Positions 1 to 9,730 of a stretch of 64,000 nt of DNA are shown here, piece by piece. Source of the stretch: Variovorax boronicumulans (GTDB lineage Bacteria; Pseudomonadota; Gammaproteobacteria; Burkholderiales; Burkholderiaceae_C); NCBI RefSeq assembly GCF_030812215.1, contig NZ_JAUSSG010000008.1, forward strand, positions 310,001 through 374,000. The letters are read 5' to 3'. The stretch's first letter is position 1. Each line of letters begins with the position of its first letter. The translations under genes were made by a program, and so were the position numbers. Under the pieces are notes generated by a model that had not been told where the DNA came from, did not search any database, and was given only the letters and a program-made list of their open reading frames with translations.

Positions 1-344
1 TGGCCATCAGCGATGCGCATTTCTATCCGGCGCCTGTCGCGATGATGATGACCGACTTCACCCAGGTGCAGGCCAGCGTGTTCCAGGTGGCGCGTGCGCC
101 CGGCAAGAACGTCGTCTATCTGGGCTGCCTGTTGCTGATCGTCGGGATTTTTGCCATGCTGTACGTGCGCGAGCGGCGGCTGTGGGTGTGGCTCACGCCC
201 GATGGCACCGCTTCCGGGGACAACGCAACGGCCGCCACGATGGCCTTTTCGGTCAACCGCAAGACGATCGACAGTGACCGCGAATTCGAGCATCTCAAGC
301 ACAAGCTGCTCGTACTGGACAAAGAACCAACGGCGACAAAATGA
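1..344 (+). CDS. resB: Cytochrome c biogenesis protein ResB, C-terminal end (partial)
   Basis: Only the last ~114 codons are present; the reading frame is open from base 3 and the gene begins upstream of the window. ResB is the membrane partner of CcsB in system II cytochrome c assembly, which delivers heme to apocytochromes on the periplasmic side. Visible are a transmembrane segment around VVYLGCLLLIVGIFAML followed by the RERRLWVWL stretch typical of the ResB C-terminus. The stop overlaps the next start as ATGA, so it is translationally coupled to ccsB. The identification leans on this tail and on the neighbour. Confidence 0.88.
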   Translation, partial: AISDAHFYPAPVAMMMTDFTQVQASVFQVARAPGKNVVYLGCLLLIVGIFAMLYVRERRLWVWLTPDGTASGDNATAATMAFSVNRKTIDSDREFEHLKHKLLVLDKEPTATK

Positions 345-1657
345 ACACCACGACCCTCACGCTCAATGAAAGCTGGCTCTCGCGCCGGAACCTGTTCGAC
401 TGGGTGTTCGCGGCGCTGGTGCTGGCGGGCGGCCTGTTCGCTTTCACCCGCTATGCGGGGTCGATGGACTATTACGAGAAGCCGATCCTCGCCGCGGCAG
501 TGATCTCGATGATCGCCATCGGCTGGTTCTGGCGACCGCTCAGGGTGCTGGCCATCGTGGTGGCCGCGGCCTCGCTGCTGGCGATCACCTCCTACCAGGG
601 CGACCTGGCGCGCGCCGATTCGGTGTTCTGGCTCAAGTACTTCCTCTCGAGCCAGTCGGCCATCCTCTGGATGAGCGTGCTGTTCTTCATGAGCACGGTG
701 TTCTACTGGCTCGGCTTCTTCGGCGGCAAGCAGGCCGACACCCTGGATGCGATCGGCTCGCGCCTCGCTTGGGCCGCGGTAACGATGGCGCTGATCGGCA
801 CCATGGTGCGCTGGTACGAGAGCCACCAACTCGGCCCGGACATCGGCCATATCCCGGTGAGCAACCTGTACGAAGTGTTCGTGCTGTTCTGCTGGCTGAC
901 GGCCGCGTTCTACCTCTATTTCGAAGAGCGCTACAACACCCGCGCACTCGGCGCCTTCGTGATGCTGGTGGTGAGCGCCGCAGTCGGCTTTCTGCTCTGG
1001 TACACGATCGTGCGCGAGGCGCATGAAATCCAGCCCTTGGTGCCGGCCCTGCAGAGCTGGTGGATGAAGTTGCACGTGCCCGCCAACTTCATCGGCTACG
1101 GCACCTTCGCGCTCGCGGCGATGGTCGCGTTCGCCTACCTCATCAAGGAACAGGCCACCGAGACCCGCTGGTACAAGCTCACGCCGATCTGGCTCCTGGG
1201 CGTGGCGCTGTGCTTCGTGCCGGTGGCATTCCGCCAGCGCGTGCAGGAAGCCGGCGGCAGCTACTGGGTGATCTACGCGGGCATCTCGGCGCTGATTGCC
1301 GCGGGCATCCTGCTCGGGCGCAAGCGCATCGCGGCGCGCCTGCCGGCCAACGAGGTGCTCGACGACGTCATGTACAAGTCGATCACCGTCGGCTTCGCCT
1401 TCTTCACCATCGCCACCGTGCTCGGCGCCCTGTGGGCCGCCGACGCCTGGGGCGGCTACTGGAGCTGGGATCCGAAGGAAACCTGGGCGCTGATCGTCTG
1501 GCTCAACTACGCAGCCTGGCTGCACATGCGGCTCGTGAAGGGCCTGCGCGGCACGGTGGCTGCGTGGTGGGCGCTGGGCGGGCTGGCGGTCACGACCTTT
1601 GCGTTCCTCGGCGTCAACATGTTCCTGAGCGGGCTGCACAGCTACGGCACGCTGTAG
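341..1657 (+). CDS. ccsB: c-type cytochrome biogenesis protein CcsB (ResC/CcsA family)
   Basis: A 438-residue polytopic membrane protein, with many hydrophobic segments from residue ~20 to the end. Near residues 369-382 it carries the tryptophan-rich WWD heme-handling motif (WGGYWSWDPKETWA), diagnostic of the CcsA/CcmC/CcmF superfamily. With ResB it exports heme and attaches it to CXXCH apocytochromes. The start is the ATG in the ATGA overlap with resB. The 3' end is followed by a 7-bp GC hairpin (ACGCGCC/GGCGCGT) with no T-run. This assembly machinery would serve the cytochrome c1 encoded at 58782. Confidence 0.95.
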   Translation: MNTTTLTLNESWLSRRNLFDWVFAALVLAGGLFAFTRYAGSMDYYEKPILAAAVISMIAIGWFWRPLRVLAIVVAAASLLAITSYQGDLARADSVFWLKYFLSSQSAILWMSVLFFMSTVFYWLGFFGGKQADTLDAIGSRLAWAAVTMALIGTMVRWYESHQLGPDIGHIPVSNLYEVFVLFCWLTAAFYLYFEERYNTRALGAFVMLVVSAAVGFLLWYTIVREAHEIQPLVPALQSWWMKLHVPANFIGYGTFALAAMVAFAYLIKEQATETRWYKLTPIWLLGVALCFVPVAFRQRVQEAGGSYWVIYAGISALIAAGILLGRKRIAARLPANEVLDDVMYKSITVGFAFFTIATVLGALWAADAWGGYWSWDPKETWALIVWLNYAAWLHMRLVKGLRGTVAAWWALGGLAVTTFAFLGVNMFLSGLHSYGTL

Positions 1658-1773
1658 GCGCGCGTCCGCCGCCTTTTGCGAAGAATTGAAACCACGCGCC
1701 GCCATGGCGCGTAACCAAACCAGGGGATGCCACGAACTACCCTGAGACCAACGATTCACGCGAAAGGCCTGCC

Positions 1774-2787
<1,014 letters not shown>

Positions 2788-2815
2788 GCGCGCTTCGCCA
2801 CTCCGCTCCCGCCCC

Positions 2816-3478
2816 ATGAACAAGCTGCTCATGCACCCGGCGACCAAGCCGGTCATCTTCCTGTTGTGCCTGTTGCCGTTCGCGTGGCTGGCCTACGGCG
2901 TGATCGTCCAACAATTGGGACCCAATCCCCAGGAATACCTGATCCGCGCGACCGGCGACTGGACGCTGCGCTTCATCTGCATCGTGCTGGCGGTGACGCC
3001 GCTGCGCGTCATCAGCAAATGGAATGCGCTCGCGCGCTTTCGCCGCATGCTGGGACTGTTCGCGTATTTCTACGTGGTGCTGCACCTCTTGTGCTACAGC
3101 TGGTTCGACATGGGCTTCGAGTGGGGTGAGATCGCCAAGGACATCGCCAAGCGGCCGTTCATCCTGGTGGGCTTCTCGGCCTTCGTGCTGCTGACGCCGC
3201 TGGCGGCGACCTCGTTCAATCGCGCGATCAAGGCGCTGGGCGCGAAGCGCTGGCAGATGCTGCACAAGCTGGTGTATCTGATCGCCGGATTGGGCCTGCT
3301 GCACTTCTTCTGGATGCGTGCGGGCAAGAACAACTTCGCGGAAGTGTTCGTCTACGTCGCGATCATCGTGGTGCTGCTCGGATGGCGCGTGTGGAACTAC
3401 GCGAGCAAGCGGAAGGCGAAGAGCGCACCCGCAGGTGCGCGTAGCGGCGGCGAGAAGCCGCTGCGCAGCACCACCTAG
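2816..3478 (+). CDS. msrQ: Heme-binding membrane subunit MsrQ (YedZ)
   Basis: A 220-residue integral membrane cytochrome b-type protein with about six hydrophobic segments. It passes electrons from the quinone pool or a flavin reductase to MsrP. Ferric-reductase-like features include the segments around YFYVVLHLLCY and MLHKLVYLIAGLGLLHFFWM, which contain candidate heme histidines. The last ~20 residues are hydrophilic and their DNA forms two consecutive hairpins (3423-3462). The stop codon directly abuts the convergent lysA stop. Confidence 0.94.
   Translation: MNKLLMHPATKPVIFLLCLLPFAWLAYGVIVQQLGPNPQEYLIRATGDWTLRFICIVLAVTPLRVISKWNALARFRRMLGLFAYFYVVLHLLCYSWFDMGFEWGEIAKDIAKRPFILVGFSAFVLLTPLAATSFNRAIKALGAKRWQMLHKLVYLIAGLGLLHFFWMRAGKNNFAEVFVYVAIIVVLLGWRVWNYASKRKAKSAPAGARSGGEKPLRSTT
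3423..3462. repeat. Two tandem hairpins at the convergent msrQ/lysA junction
   Basis: GCGCACC (3423-3429) pairs perfectly with GGTGCGC (3434-3440) around a 4-nt loop. AGCGGC (3443-3448) pairs with GCCGCT (3457-3462). Both lie in the last codons of msrQ, just before the lysA stop. There is no T-run, so a simple intrinsic terminator is not supported. A REP-like or transcript-end structure is possible. Confidence 0.4.
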
Positions 3479-4747
3479 TCAGGCCAGTTCGTTGCGCAGC
3501 TGGTCTTCCATCGTCTCGCGGCGACGGATCAGCGTGGCACCCTGGCCGCTCACCAGCACTTCGGCCGCACGCGGACGCGTGTTGTAGTTGCTGGCCATGC
3601 TCATGCAGTACGCGCCCGCCGACAACACGGCCAGGAGGTCGCCGGCCAGCACGTTGAGCGCGCGGTCGCGGCCGATCCAGTCGCCGCTCTCGCAGACGGG
3701 GCCGACCACGTCGTAGGTCGGCGCATCGCCGGCGCGGAGGCGCAGCGGCACGATTTTCTGGAAGGCCTGGTACATCGCGGGACGCGGCAGGTCGTTCATT
3801 GCCGCATCGACGATGCAGAAATTCTTGTCTTCGCCCGGCTTGGTGTAGAGCACCTCGGTCACGCACACGCCCGCGTTGCCGACAAGCGAACGGCCGGGCT
3901 CGATGACGAGCTTGCGCTGCCCGAAGCCGCGCGCGTCGAGCTTGGCGAGCAACTGCTGCCAGAGGTCGTCGGCCTTGGGCGGCACCTCGCCGTTGTAGTC
4001 GATGCCCAGGCCGCCGCCGAAGTCCAGGTGATGGATCGGCACGCCGGCCGCCTCGATGGCTTCGACCAGGTCGAGCACGCGATCGCAGGCGTCCAGATAC
4101 GGGGAGGCTTCGGTGATCTGCGAGCCGATGTGGCAATCGATGCCGACCACTTCGAGACCCGGCAGCTTCGCGGCGTGCTGGTACGCCTGGACCGCGCGGT
4201 CATGGGCAATCCCGAACTTGTTGCCCTTGAGGCCGGTGGAAATGTAGGGATGCGTCTTCGGATCGACGTTCGGATTGATGCGGATGCTGATCGGCGCGCG
4301 GCGGCTTTCGGCCAGTGCCACTTCGTTCAGCACATCGAGCTCGGCTTCGCTCTCGACGTTGAAGCAGGCGATCCCGGCCGCGAGGGCCTGGCGCATTTCC
4401 GCGCGGGTCTTGCCGACGCCCGAGAAGATGATCTTCTTCGGATCGGCGCCGACGGCCAGCACACGGGCGAGTTCGCCGCCCGAGACGATGTCGAACCCGC
4501 AGCCCGCCTCGGCGAACACGCGCAGCACGCCGAGCGACGAATTGGCCTTCATCGCGTAGCAGATCAAGGCATCGCGGCCTTCGAAGCCGCGCTGGTAGGC
4601 GGCCAGTGCGTCCAGCATCCACTGCTTCGAATAGACGAACAGCGGCGTGCCGTGTTCGCGTGCCAGCGCATCGAGGGCCAGCCCTTCGACATGAAGGGCG
4701 CCGTCGCGGTGGGCAATATGGGGATGGCCGGGGAGGAAGGCGTTCAT
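3479..4747 (-). CDS. lysA: Diaminopimelate decarboxylase
   Basis: A 422-residue PLP enzyme converting meso-diaminopimelate to L-lysine, the last step of lysine synthesis. The alanine-racemase-like barrel carries the PLP lysine in YAMKANSS (Lys ~67). HIGSQI and GGGLGIDY (phosphate-binding) follow, then EPGRSLVGNAG, and the C-terminal domain has CESGDW and the YCMSMASNYNTRPR ending. Length is normal for bacterial LysA. lptM lies immediately upstream, its stop meeting the lysA start, the usual betaproteobacterial lptM-lysA pair. Confidence 0.97.
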   Translation of the reverse strand: MNAFLPGHPHIAHRDGALHVEGLALDALAREHGTPLFVYSKQWMLDALAAYQRGFEGRDALICYAMKANSSLGVLRVFAEAGCGFDIVSGGELARVLAVGADPKKIIFSGVGKTRAEMRQALAAGIACFNVESEAELDVLNEVALAESRRAPISIRINPNVDPKTHPYISTGLKGNKFGIAHDRAVQAYQHAAKLPGLEVVGIDCHIGSQITEASPYLDACDRVLDLVEAIEAAGVPIHHLDFGGGLGIDYNGEVPPKADDLWQQLLAKLDARGFGQRKLVIEPGRSLVGNAGVCVTEVLYTKPGEDKNFCIVDAAMNDLPRPAMYQAFQKIVPLRLRAGDAPTYDVVGPVCESGDWIGRDRALNVLAGDLLAVLSAGAYCMSMASNYNTRPRAAEVLVSGQGATLIRRRETMEDQLRNELA

Positions 4748-5016
4748 TACTTGGGCGCTCCGCTGCCGGTGGTGGCTGCGGCCGGCGCGCTGCTGGCGGC
4801 GGCAGGCTTGGGTGCGGCTTCATTGGAAGAAGCGCCCGAGCTGCCCGGGGTGAGCAGTTGCGGCAGGGTGGCTCGCTGGACGGCTGCAGGGTCGTTCGGC
4901 AGGTACAACGCACCGCGCTGGCCGCAGGCGGCGAGCCCGGCTGCCGCAGCGGCGATGCAAACCATGAGCACAGTGCGGCCGCGGGCGGTCACTAGAATTT
5001 GGCGAACATTCAACAT
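4747..5016 (-). CDS. lptM: LPS translocon maturation chaperone LptM (YifL-type lipoprotein)
   Basis: An 89-residue lipoprotein. The hydrophobic N-terminus ends in a lipobox LAAC, then GQRGALYLP, the signature of the LptM/YifL family, which assists LptD disulfide maturation at the outer membrane. The rest is Ala/Pro-rich and probably disordered. The start at 5016 gives a normal signal peptide; a longer open frame runs upstream into cyaY but has no support. A TACAAT hexamer ends 6 nt before the start on this strand, suggesting a leaderless mRNA. The stop abuts lysA. Confidence 0.85.
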   Translation of the reverse strand: MLNVRQILVTARGRTVLMVCIAAAAAGLAACGQRGALYLPNDPAAVQRATLPQLLTPGSSGASSNEAAPKPAAASSAPAAATTGSGAPK

Positions 5017-5028
5017 AGCGAAATTGTA

Positions 5029-5361
5029 ATGACCGACACCGAGTACATGGACCGCGCCGAAGCCGCGCTTGCTGCGATCGAGCGAGCCTGCGACCGCATC
5101 AACGACGCGACCGACGCCGACCTCGACAACCAGCGGGTGGGCGGGATGATCACGATTTCCTTCCAGAACGGGAGCCAGCTGATCGTGAACCTGCAGAAGC
5201 CGTTGCAGGAGATCTGGCTGGCCGCTCGGTCCGGTGGCTATCACTACCGACATGACGGCCAGGCCTGGGTCGACACCAAGACGGGCGAGGAGTTCTTCGG
5301 CAACCTCTCGCGCGAAGCCACGCTGCAGGCAGGCCAGCCGCTGGTGTTCGCGGCCGGCTGA
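5029..5361 (+). CDS. cyaY: Iron donor protein CyaY (bacterial frataxin)
   Basis: A 110-residue frataxin homologue that regulates iron supply to the Isc iron-sulfur cluster machinery. It has the acidic first helix (MTDTEYMDRAEAAL), an acidic ridge (DATDADLDNQ), and the beta-sheet segment GGMITISFQNGSQLIVNLQ followed by QEIWLAARSGGYHY, all typical of CyaY. The ATG at 5029 matches family length; an in-frame ATG at 4999 would add 10 unlikely residues. Its start is only 12 bp from the divergent lptM start, so the promoters must overlap or lie in each other's coding region. Possible -10: TAGAAT at 4993-4998. Confidence 0.95.
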   Translation: MTDTEYMDRAEAALAAIERACDRINDATDADLDNQRVGGMITISFQNGSQLIVNLQKPLQEIWLAARSGGYHYRHDGQAWVDTKTGEEFFGNLSREATLQAGQPLVFAAG

Positions 5362-5374
5362 TTCGGGTCGTTCG

Positions 5375-7789
5375 TCAGTTCCGGAAGAGATCGAGGATGC
5401 GGTTGCGCTCTTCCGGCGGCGCCGGCGGGCTCACCGGCGCGCCGGTCAGGGCTTCGACCGGTGCCACGGGCGCGGCGGCTTCCACGCCCAGGGTCGCTAC
5501 CCCGCGGCCTGGCGCGTAGTCGTCGTAATACCACTCGCCGCCCACGCTCACGATGCCCGAAGGCGGCGTGGTCGACAGGTCTGTCACGGGCACGCCCTTG
5601 ATGGCGGTCTCCATGTAGTTGATCCAGATCGGCAGGCTAAGGCCGCCGCCGGTTTCGCGGTCGCCCAGATTGCGCGGGGTGTCGTAGCCGATCCACGAGA
5701 TGGCCGTCATCGTCGGCTGGAAGCCCGCGAACCAGGCATCGAGCGAATCGTTGGTGGTGCCGGTCTTGCCGTACAGGTCGGGCCGCTTGAGCATCGCCTG
5801 CGCCTTGGCCGCGGTACCGGCGCGCGCCACGGACTGCAGCAGCGTGTCCATGATGAAGGCGTTGCGCTGGGGAATGGCGCGGTTCGCCTCATTGAGCAGC
5901 GAGGGCTGCTTGTCGACCAAGACCTTGTCCTTGTGGTCGGTGATGCGGGTCACGAGGTACGGATTGACGCGGTATCCGCCATTGGCAAACACCGAATAGC
6001 CCACCGCCATCTGCATCGGCGTGACGGCGCCGGCGCCCAACGCCATCGGCAGGTAGGCGGGGTGTTTGTCCTTGTCGAAACCGAAGTTGGTGATCCATTC
6101 CTGCGCGTAGCGGGTGCCGATGGATTGCAGGATGCGGATCGACACCAGGTTCTTCGACTTCATGAGCGCCGTGCGCATCGACATCGGGCCGTCGTAGCCG
6201 CCGCCGTAGTTCTTGGGCTCCCACGGCTGGCCGCCGGTGGTGCCGGCATCGAAGAAGAGCGGGCCGTCGTTGATGACGGTCGCGGGGGTGAACCCCTTCT
6301 CGAGCGCGGCCGAGTAGATGAACGGCTTGAAGCTCGAACCCGGCTGGCGCCAGGCCTGCGTGACGTGGTTGAACTTGTTCTTGCCGAAATCGAAGCCGCC
6401 CACCAGCGCCTTGATCGCCCCGTCGCGCGGATCCATGGCGATGAAGGCACCTTCCACTTCAGGCAGTTGCGTGATTTCCCAGGTGTTCTTGGGCGTCTTC
6501 ACCACGCGGATCACCGCGCCGCGGCGAATCTTGATATTGGGTGGGGCCTTGTCGGAGAGCCCGGACTGCGCGGGCTTGAGGCCTTCCCCGGTGATCTGCA
6601 CCGGGTCGCCGTTGCCACGCACCGCGGTGATTTCCTTGGCGTTGGCCTTGAGCACCACGGCGGCCATGACATCGCCGTTGTCGGGATGGTCGGTCAGCGC
6701 GTCATCGACGGCTTCGTCCAGGTCCTTGGGGTCGTTGGGAAGGTCGACGAACTTCTCGGGGCCGCGGTAGATCTGGCGGCGCTCGTAATCCATGATCCCC
6801 TTGCGCAGCGCCTTGTAGGCAGCCGCCTGATCGGCAGCGACCAGCGAGGTGTAGACCTTGAGGCCGCGCGTGTAGGTGCTGTCGCCGTACTGGGCGTACA
6901 TCAGTTGGCGCACGGTTTCGGCGACGTACTCGGCATGCAGGCGGTTCGGATCGGCCGCGTCGCGCAGATGCAACTCTTCCTTCTTGGCTTCGGCCGCCTG
7001 CTCGGCGGTGATGAAGCCGGCTTCCTGCATGCGGTCGATCACATAGAACTGGCGGCCGCGCGCGCGTTGCGGGTTATTGACCGGGTTGTTCGCGCCCGGC
7101 GCCTTCGGCAGGCCGGCCAGCATGGCGGCCTCTGCGATCGTCAGTTCCTGCAGCGGCTTGCCGAAATACGCTTCCGAGGCGGCAGCGAAACCGTAGGCGC
7201 GGTTGCCCAGGTAGATCTGGTTCAGGTAGATCTCGAAAATCTGGTCCTTGCTGAGCAGGTGCTCCAGCTTGAAGGTCAGCAGCACCTCGTAGACCTTGCG
7301 GGTCAACGTCTTCTCCGAGCTCAGGTAGACATTGCGCGCCACCTGCATCGTGATGGTCGAGGCGCCCTGGCTCTTCACGCGGTTCAGGTTGGCCAGACCG
7401 GCGCGAACCATGCCCTTGTAGTCGACGCCGCCGTGGTCATAGAAGCGTGCGTCCTCGGCGGCGAGCACCGCGTCTTTCACCACCTTGGGGATGGCGGCGA
7501 TCGGTGTGAGGTTGCGGCGCTCTTCGCCAAACTCGCCGATCAGCGTGCCTTCGGCGGAAAAAACCCGCAGCGGCAGCTTGGGTCGGTAGTCGGAAAGTTC
7601 CGAGATGTCCGGCAGGTTCGGATAGGCGACGGCCAGGGCCACTGCCACCACGCAGAGGACCGACAGCACGCCGGCCGCGGCAATGCCGAGTCCCCAGAAC
7701 ACAAAGCGCAGCAGCCACTTGAGCCAGGCGGGGCGCGTGGGAGGAGGAGGGGTCTTGGCTGGCCCTTTGGGGCGTGAAGTTTCTTGCAT
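5375..7789 (-). CDS. mrcA: Penicillin-binding protein 1A (bifunctional transglycosylase/transpeptidase)
   Basis: An ~804-residue class A PBP that polymerises and cross-links peptidoglycan in the periplasm. One N-terminal membrane anchor follows a proline-rich cytoplasmic tail. The GT51 domain shows EDARFYDHGG (~residue 113) and STITMQVARN. An OB-like insert follows, then the transpeptidase with SSFK (active serine, ~480), SKN and KTGT (~675). The ATG at 7789 is used; a GTG six codons upstream (7807) is an alternative. Divergent from pilM, as in many beta- and gammaproteobacteria. The 3' end is convergent with cyaY, 13 bp apart. Confidence 0.96.
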   Translation of the reverse strand: MQETSRPKGPAKTPPPPTRPAWLKWLLRFVFWGLGIAAAGVLSVLCVVAVALAVAYPNLPDISELSDYRPKLPLRVFSAEGTLIGEFGEERRNLTPIAAIPKVVKDAVLAAEDARFYDHGGVDYKGMVRAGLANLNRVKSQGASTITMQVARNVYLSSEKTLTRKVYEVLLTFKLEHLLSKDQIFEIYLNQIYLGNRAYGFAAASEAYFGKPLQELTIAEAAMLAGLPKAPGANNPVNNPQRARGRQFYVIDRMQEAGFITAEQAAEAKKEELHLRDAADPNRLHAEYVAETVRQLMYAQYGDSTYTRGLKVYTSLVAADQAAAYKALRKGIMDYERRQIYRGPEKFVDLPNDPKDLDEAVDDALTDHPDNGDVMAAVVLKANAKEITAVRGNGDPVQITGEGLKPAQSGLSDKAPPNIKIRRGAVIRVVKTPKNTWEITQLPEVEGAFIAMDPRDGAIKALVGGFDFGKNKFNHVTQAWRQPGSSFKPFIYSAALEKGFTPATVINDGPLFFDAGTTGGQPWEPKNYGGGYDGPMSMRTALMKSKNLVSIRILQSIGTRYAQEWITNFGFDKDKHPAYLPMALGAGAVTPMQMAVGYSVFANGGYRVNPYLVTRITDHKDKVLVDKQPSLLNEANRAIPQRNAFIMDTLLQSVARAGTAAKAQAMLKRPDLYGKTGTTNDSLDAWFAGFQPTMTAISWIGYDTPRNLGDRETGGGLSLPIWINYMETAIKGVPVTDLSTTPPSGIVSVGGEWYYDDYAPGRGVATLGVEAAAPVAPVEALTGAPVSPPAPPEERNRILDLFRN

Positions 7790-8027
7790 GAGGGCCCGGA
7801 GAGTCACCGGACATTATAAAAAGCCGCCCCTTGGGCGCGATCCGATCTTTGCTGTCCCGCGCAGTCCTAAATCAAAAGTTACAGAATGCGGCTTTGACGT
7901 CAGGTTTTGACAACGGTTGGCCGTTTTGCCCCCTCGGGTTGCTTGGTTGGCGCCACGCCTGCTGCTAGAGTGCAACCGAACGCATATTTTTCCATTGGTT
8001 ACAAATACAGGGGGAGAGGGACCTAAC

Positions 8028-9107
8028 TTGGCTGCTCTTGGATCATTGTTTCGTCGTCAAAACGCCCCCTTGCTTGGGCTGGATGTCAGCTCGTCCAGCG
8101 TCAAGCTGGTAGAGCTCGGCCGCGAGGCCAGCGGCAAGCTGGTTCTGGAGCGCTGCGCCATCGAGCCCCTGGAACGCGGCTGGATCACCGACGGCAACGT
8201 CGAGAAGTTCGACGAGGTGGCCGAGGCCGTCCGGCGCGTCGTGCGCAAGAGCGGCACCAAGACGCGCAACGTCGCGTTGGCGCTGCCGCCTTCTGCGGTG
8301 ATCACCAAGAAGATAATTCTTCCCGGTGGCATGAGCGAGCAGGAACTCGAGATCCAGGTCGAGTCCGAAGCCAACCAGTACATCCCTTTCTCGCTGGACG
8401 AGGTGAGCCTCGACTTCTGCGTCACAGGCCCCAGCACCTCGTCCGCCGGCGATGTGGAAGTGCTGATCGCGGCCTCCCGCAAGGAAAAGGTCCAGGACCG
8501 CGAAGGCCTGGCTGAAGCGGCCGGGCTGAAGGCGATGATTCTGGACGTCGAGTCCTATGCCTCGCGCCTCGCCACCGCACGCCTGATCGAGCAACTGCCC
8601 GGCAAGGGCGTGGATTCGATCGTCGCGCTGTTCGAAGTGGGCGCCTTTACCACCAGCATGCAGGTGCTGCGTAACCAGGAGGTGCTGTATGACCGCGACC
8701 AGGCCTTCGGTGGCGCCCAACTGACCCAGCTGATCGTCCGCCAGTACGGCTTTTCCGCCGAAGAAGCCGAAGCCAAAAAGCGCAGCGGCGACCTGCCCGA
8801 CGACTACGGCTCGGGCGTGCTCAAGCCCTTCGTGGAAAGCATCGCCCAGGAAATCGCGCGCGCGCTGCAGTTCTTCTTCACCAGCACGCCGCACAACCGG
8901 GTGGACTATGTGCTGCTGGCGGGCGGTTCGTCGTCGCTGCCGGGCCTGACCAGCGCCGTCACCCGCCAGACCTCTTTTGCCTGCTCGCTCGTCAATCCGT
9001 TCGACGGCATGGATTTCGGGCCGAGCATCCGCGAGAAGAAGGTGCGGCGCGAAGCGCCCTCGTACCTGACCTCGTGCGGCCTTGCCATGCGGAGGTTCCT
9101 GCAGTGA
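8028..9107 (+). CDS. pilM: Type IV pilus assembly protein PilM
   Basis: A 359-residue cytoplasmic actin-like ATPase-fold protein that binds the PilN N-terminus and links the inner-membrane PilNO platform to the motor. Actin-like motifs include LLGLDVSSSSVKLVEL near the start and VLLAGGSSSLPGL near the C-terminus. The TTG at 8028 is chosen: GGGGGAGAGGG (8010-8020) sits at ribosome-binding distance and the predicted protein starts like PilM orthologues. An upstream ATG (7917) gives a 37-residue extension unlike the family. First gene of pilMNOPQ. Confidence 0.95.
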   Translation: MAALGSLFRRQNAPLLGLDVSSSSVKLVELGREASGKLVLERCAIEPLERGWITDGNVEKFDEVAEAVRRVVRKSGTKTRNVALALPPSAVITKKIILPGGMSEQELEIQVESEANQYIPFSLDEVSLDFCVTGPSTSSAGDVEVLIAASRKEKVQDREGLAEAAGLKAMILDVESYASRLATARLIEQLPGKGVDSIVALFEVGAFTTSMQVLRNQEVLYDRDQAFGGAQLTQLIVRQYGFSAEEAEAKKRSGDLPDDYGSGVLKPFVESIAQEIARALQFFFTSTPHNRVDYVLLAGGSSSLPGLTSAVTRQTSFACSLVNPFDGMDFGPSIREKKVRREAPSYLTSCGLAMRRFLQ

Positions 9108-9724
9108 TCCTCATCAATCTGCTTCCGCACCGCGAAGCCGCACGCAAGCGGCGTCGCGAGGCCTTCTATGGAACCCTCGGCGGCGCTGCGCTGCTGGGCG
9201 GCTTGATCGCCGGCCTCGGCTACCTCTGGTTCGAGGCGCAGATCTCGACCCAGCAATCGAAGAACAGTTTCCTGCAGGCCGAGATCAAGAAGCTCGAGGT
9301 CGAGATCAAGGAAATCTCGACGCTGCAGGACGAAATCGCGGCCCTGCGCGCGCGCCAGCAGGCGGTCGAAGACCTGCAGGGTGACCGCAACCTGCCCGTG
9401 CACCTGCTCAACGAACTGGTCCGGCAACTGCCCGACGGTGTCTACCTGACCAACATGAAGCAGGACAACCAGACCGTCACGCTGCAAGGCATGGCGCAGT
9501 CGAACGAACGCGTGTCCGAGCTGCTGCGCAACCTGGGCAACAACAGCCCCTGGCTGGTGAAGCCGGAGCTGGTCGAAATCACTTCGACGACGGTCAATCT
9601 GAGCCAGCGAGATCAGCGCCGCGTCGCGAATTTCACGATGAAGATCGGCCTGAAGCGGCCGACCGATGCGCAGAAGGCTGCAGCCGACAAGGCGCTGGCG
9701 GCAGCGGCGCAGGCCAAGGGGTAA
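9104..9724 (+). CDS. pilN: Type IV pilus assembly protein PilN
   Basis: A 206-residue inner-membrane protein. The conserved cytoplasmic tail ILINLLPHREAARKRRREAF, which binds PilM, precedes one transmembrane segment (~residues 20-40). A coiled-coil stretch (QAEIKKLEVEIKEISTLQDEIAALRARQQ) and a ferredoxin-like periplasmic domain follow. The start is GTG at 9104, overlapping the pilM stop as GTGA; an upstream in-frame ATG inside pilM would mask the canonical tail. Forms the alignment subcomplex with PilO and PilP. Confidence 0.95.
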   Translation: MILINLLPHREAARKRRREAFYGTLGGAALLGGLIAGLGYLWFEAQISTQQSKNSFLQAEIKKLEVEIKEISTLQDEIAALRARQQAVEDLQGDRNLPVHLLNELVRQLPDGVYLTNMKQDNQTVTLQGMAQSNERVSELLRNLGNNSPWLVKPELVEITSTTVNLSQRDQRRVANFTMKIGLKRPTDAQKAAADKALAAAAQAKG

Positions 9725-9730
9725 TCGATC

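Noticed and set aside
116..1759. 547-codon minus-strand open frame opposite ccsB
   Set aside because: Shadow of ccsB and resB; low-complexity His/Arg/Glu composition.
5234..7777. 847-codon plus-strand open frame opposite the penicillin-binding protein gene
   Set aside because: Shadow of mrcA; composition is His/Gly/Arg-rich, no motifs, and mrcA is unmistakable.
7907..7912. TTGACA as the -35 box of a pilM promoter
   Set aside because: No acceptable -10 hexamer lies at 16-18 bp; the pilM promoter could not be assigned.
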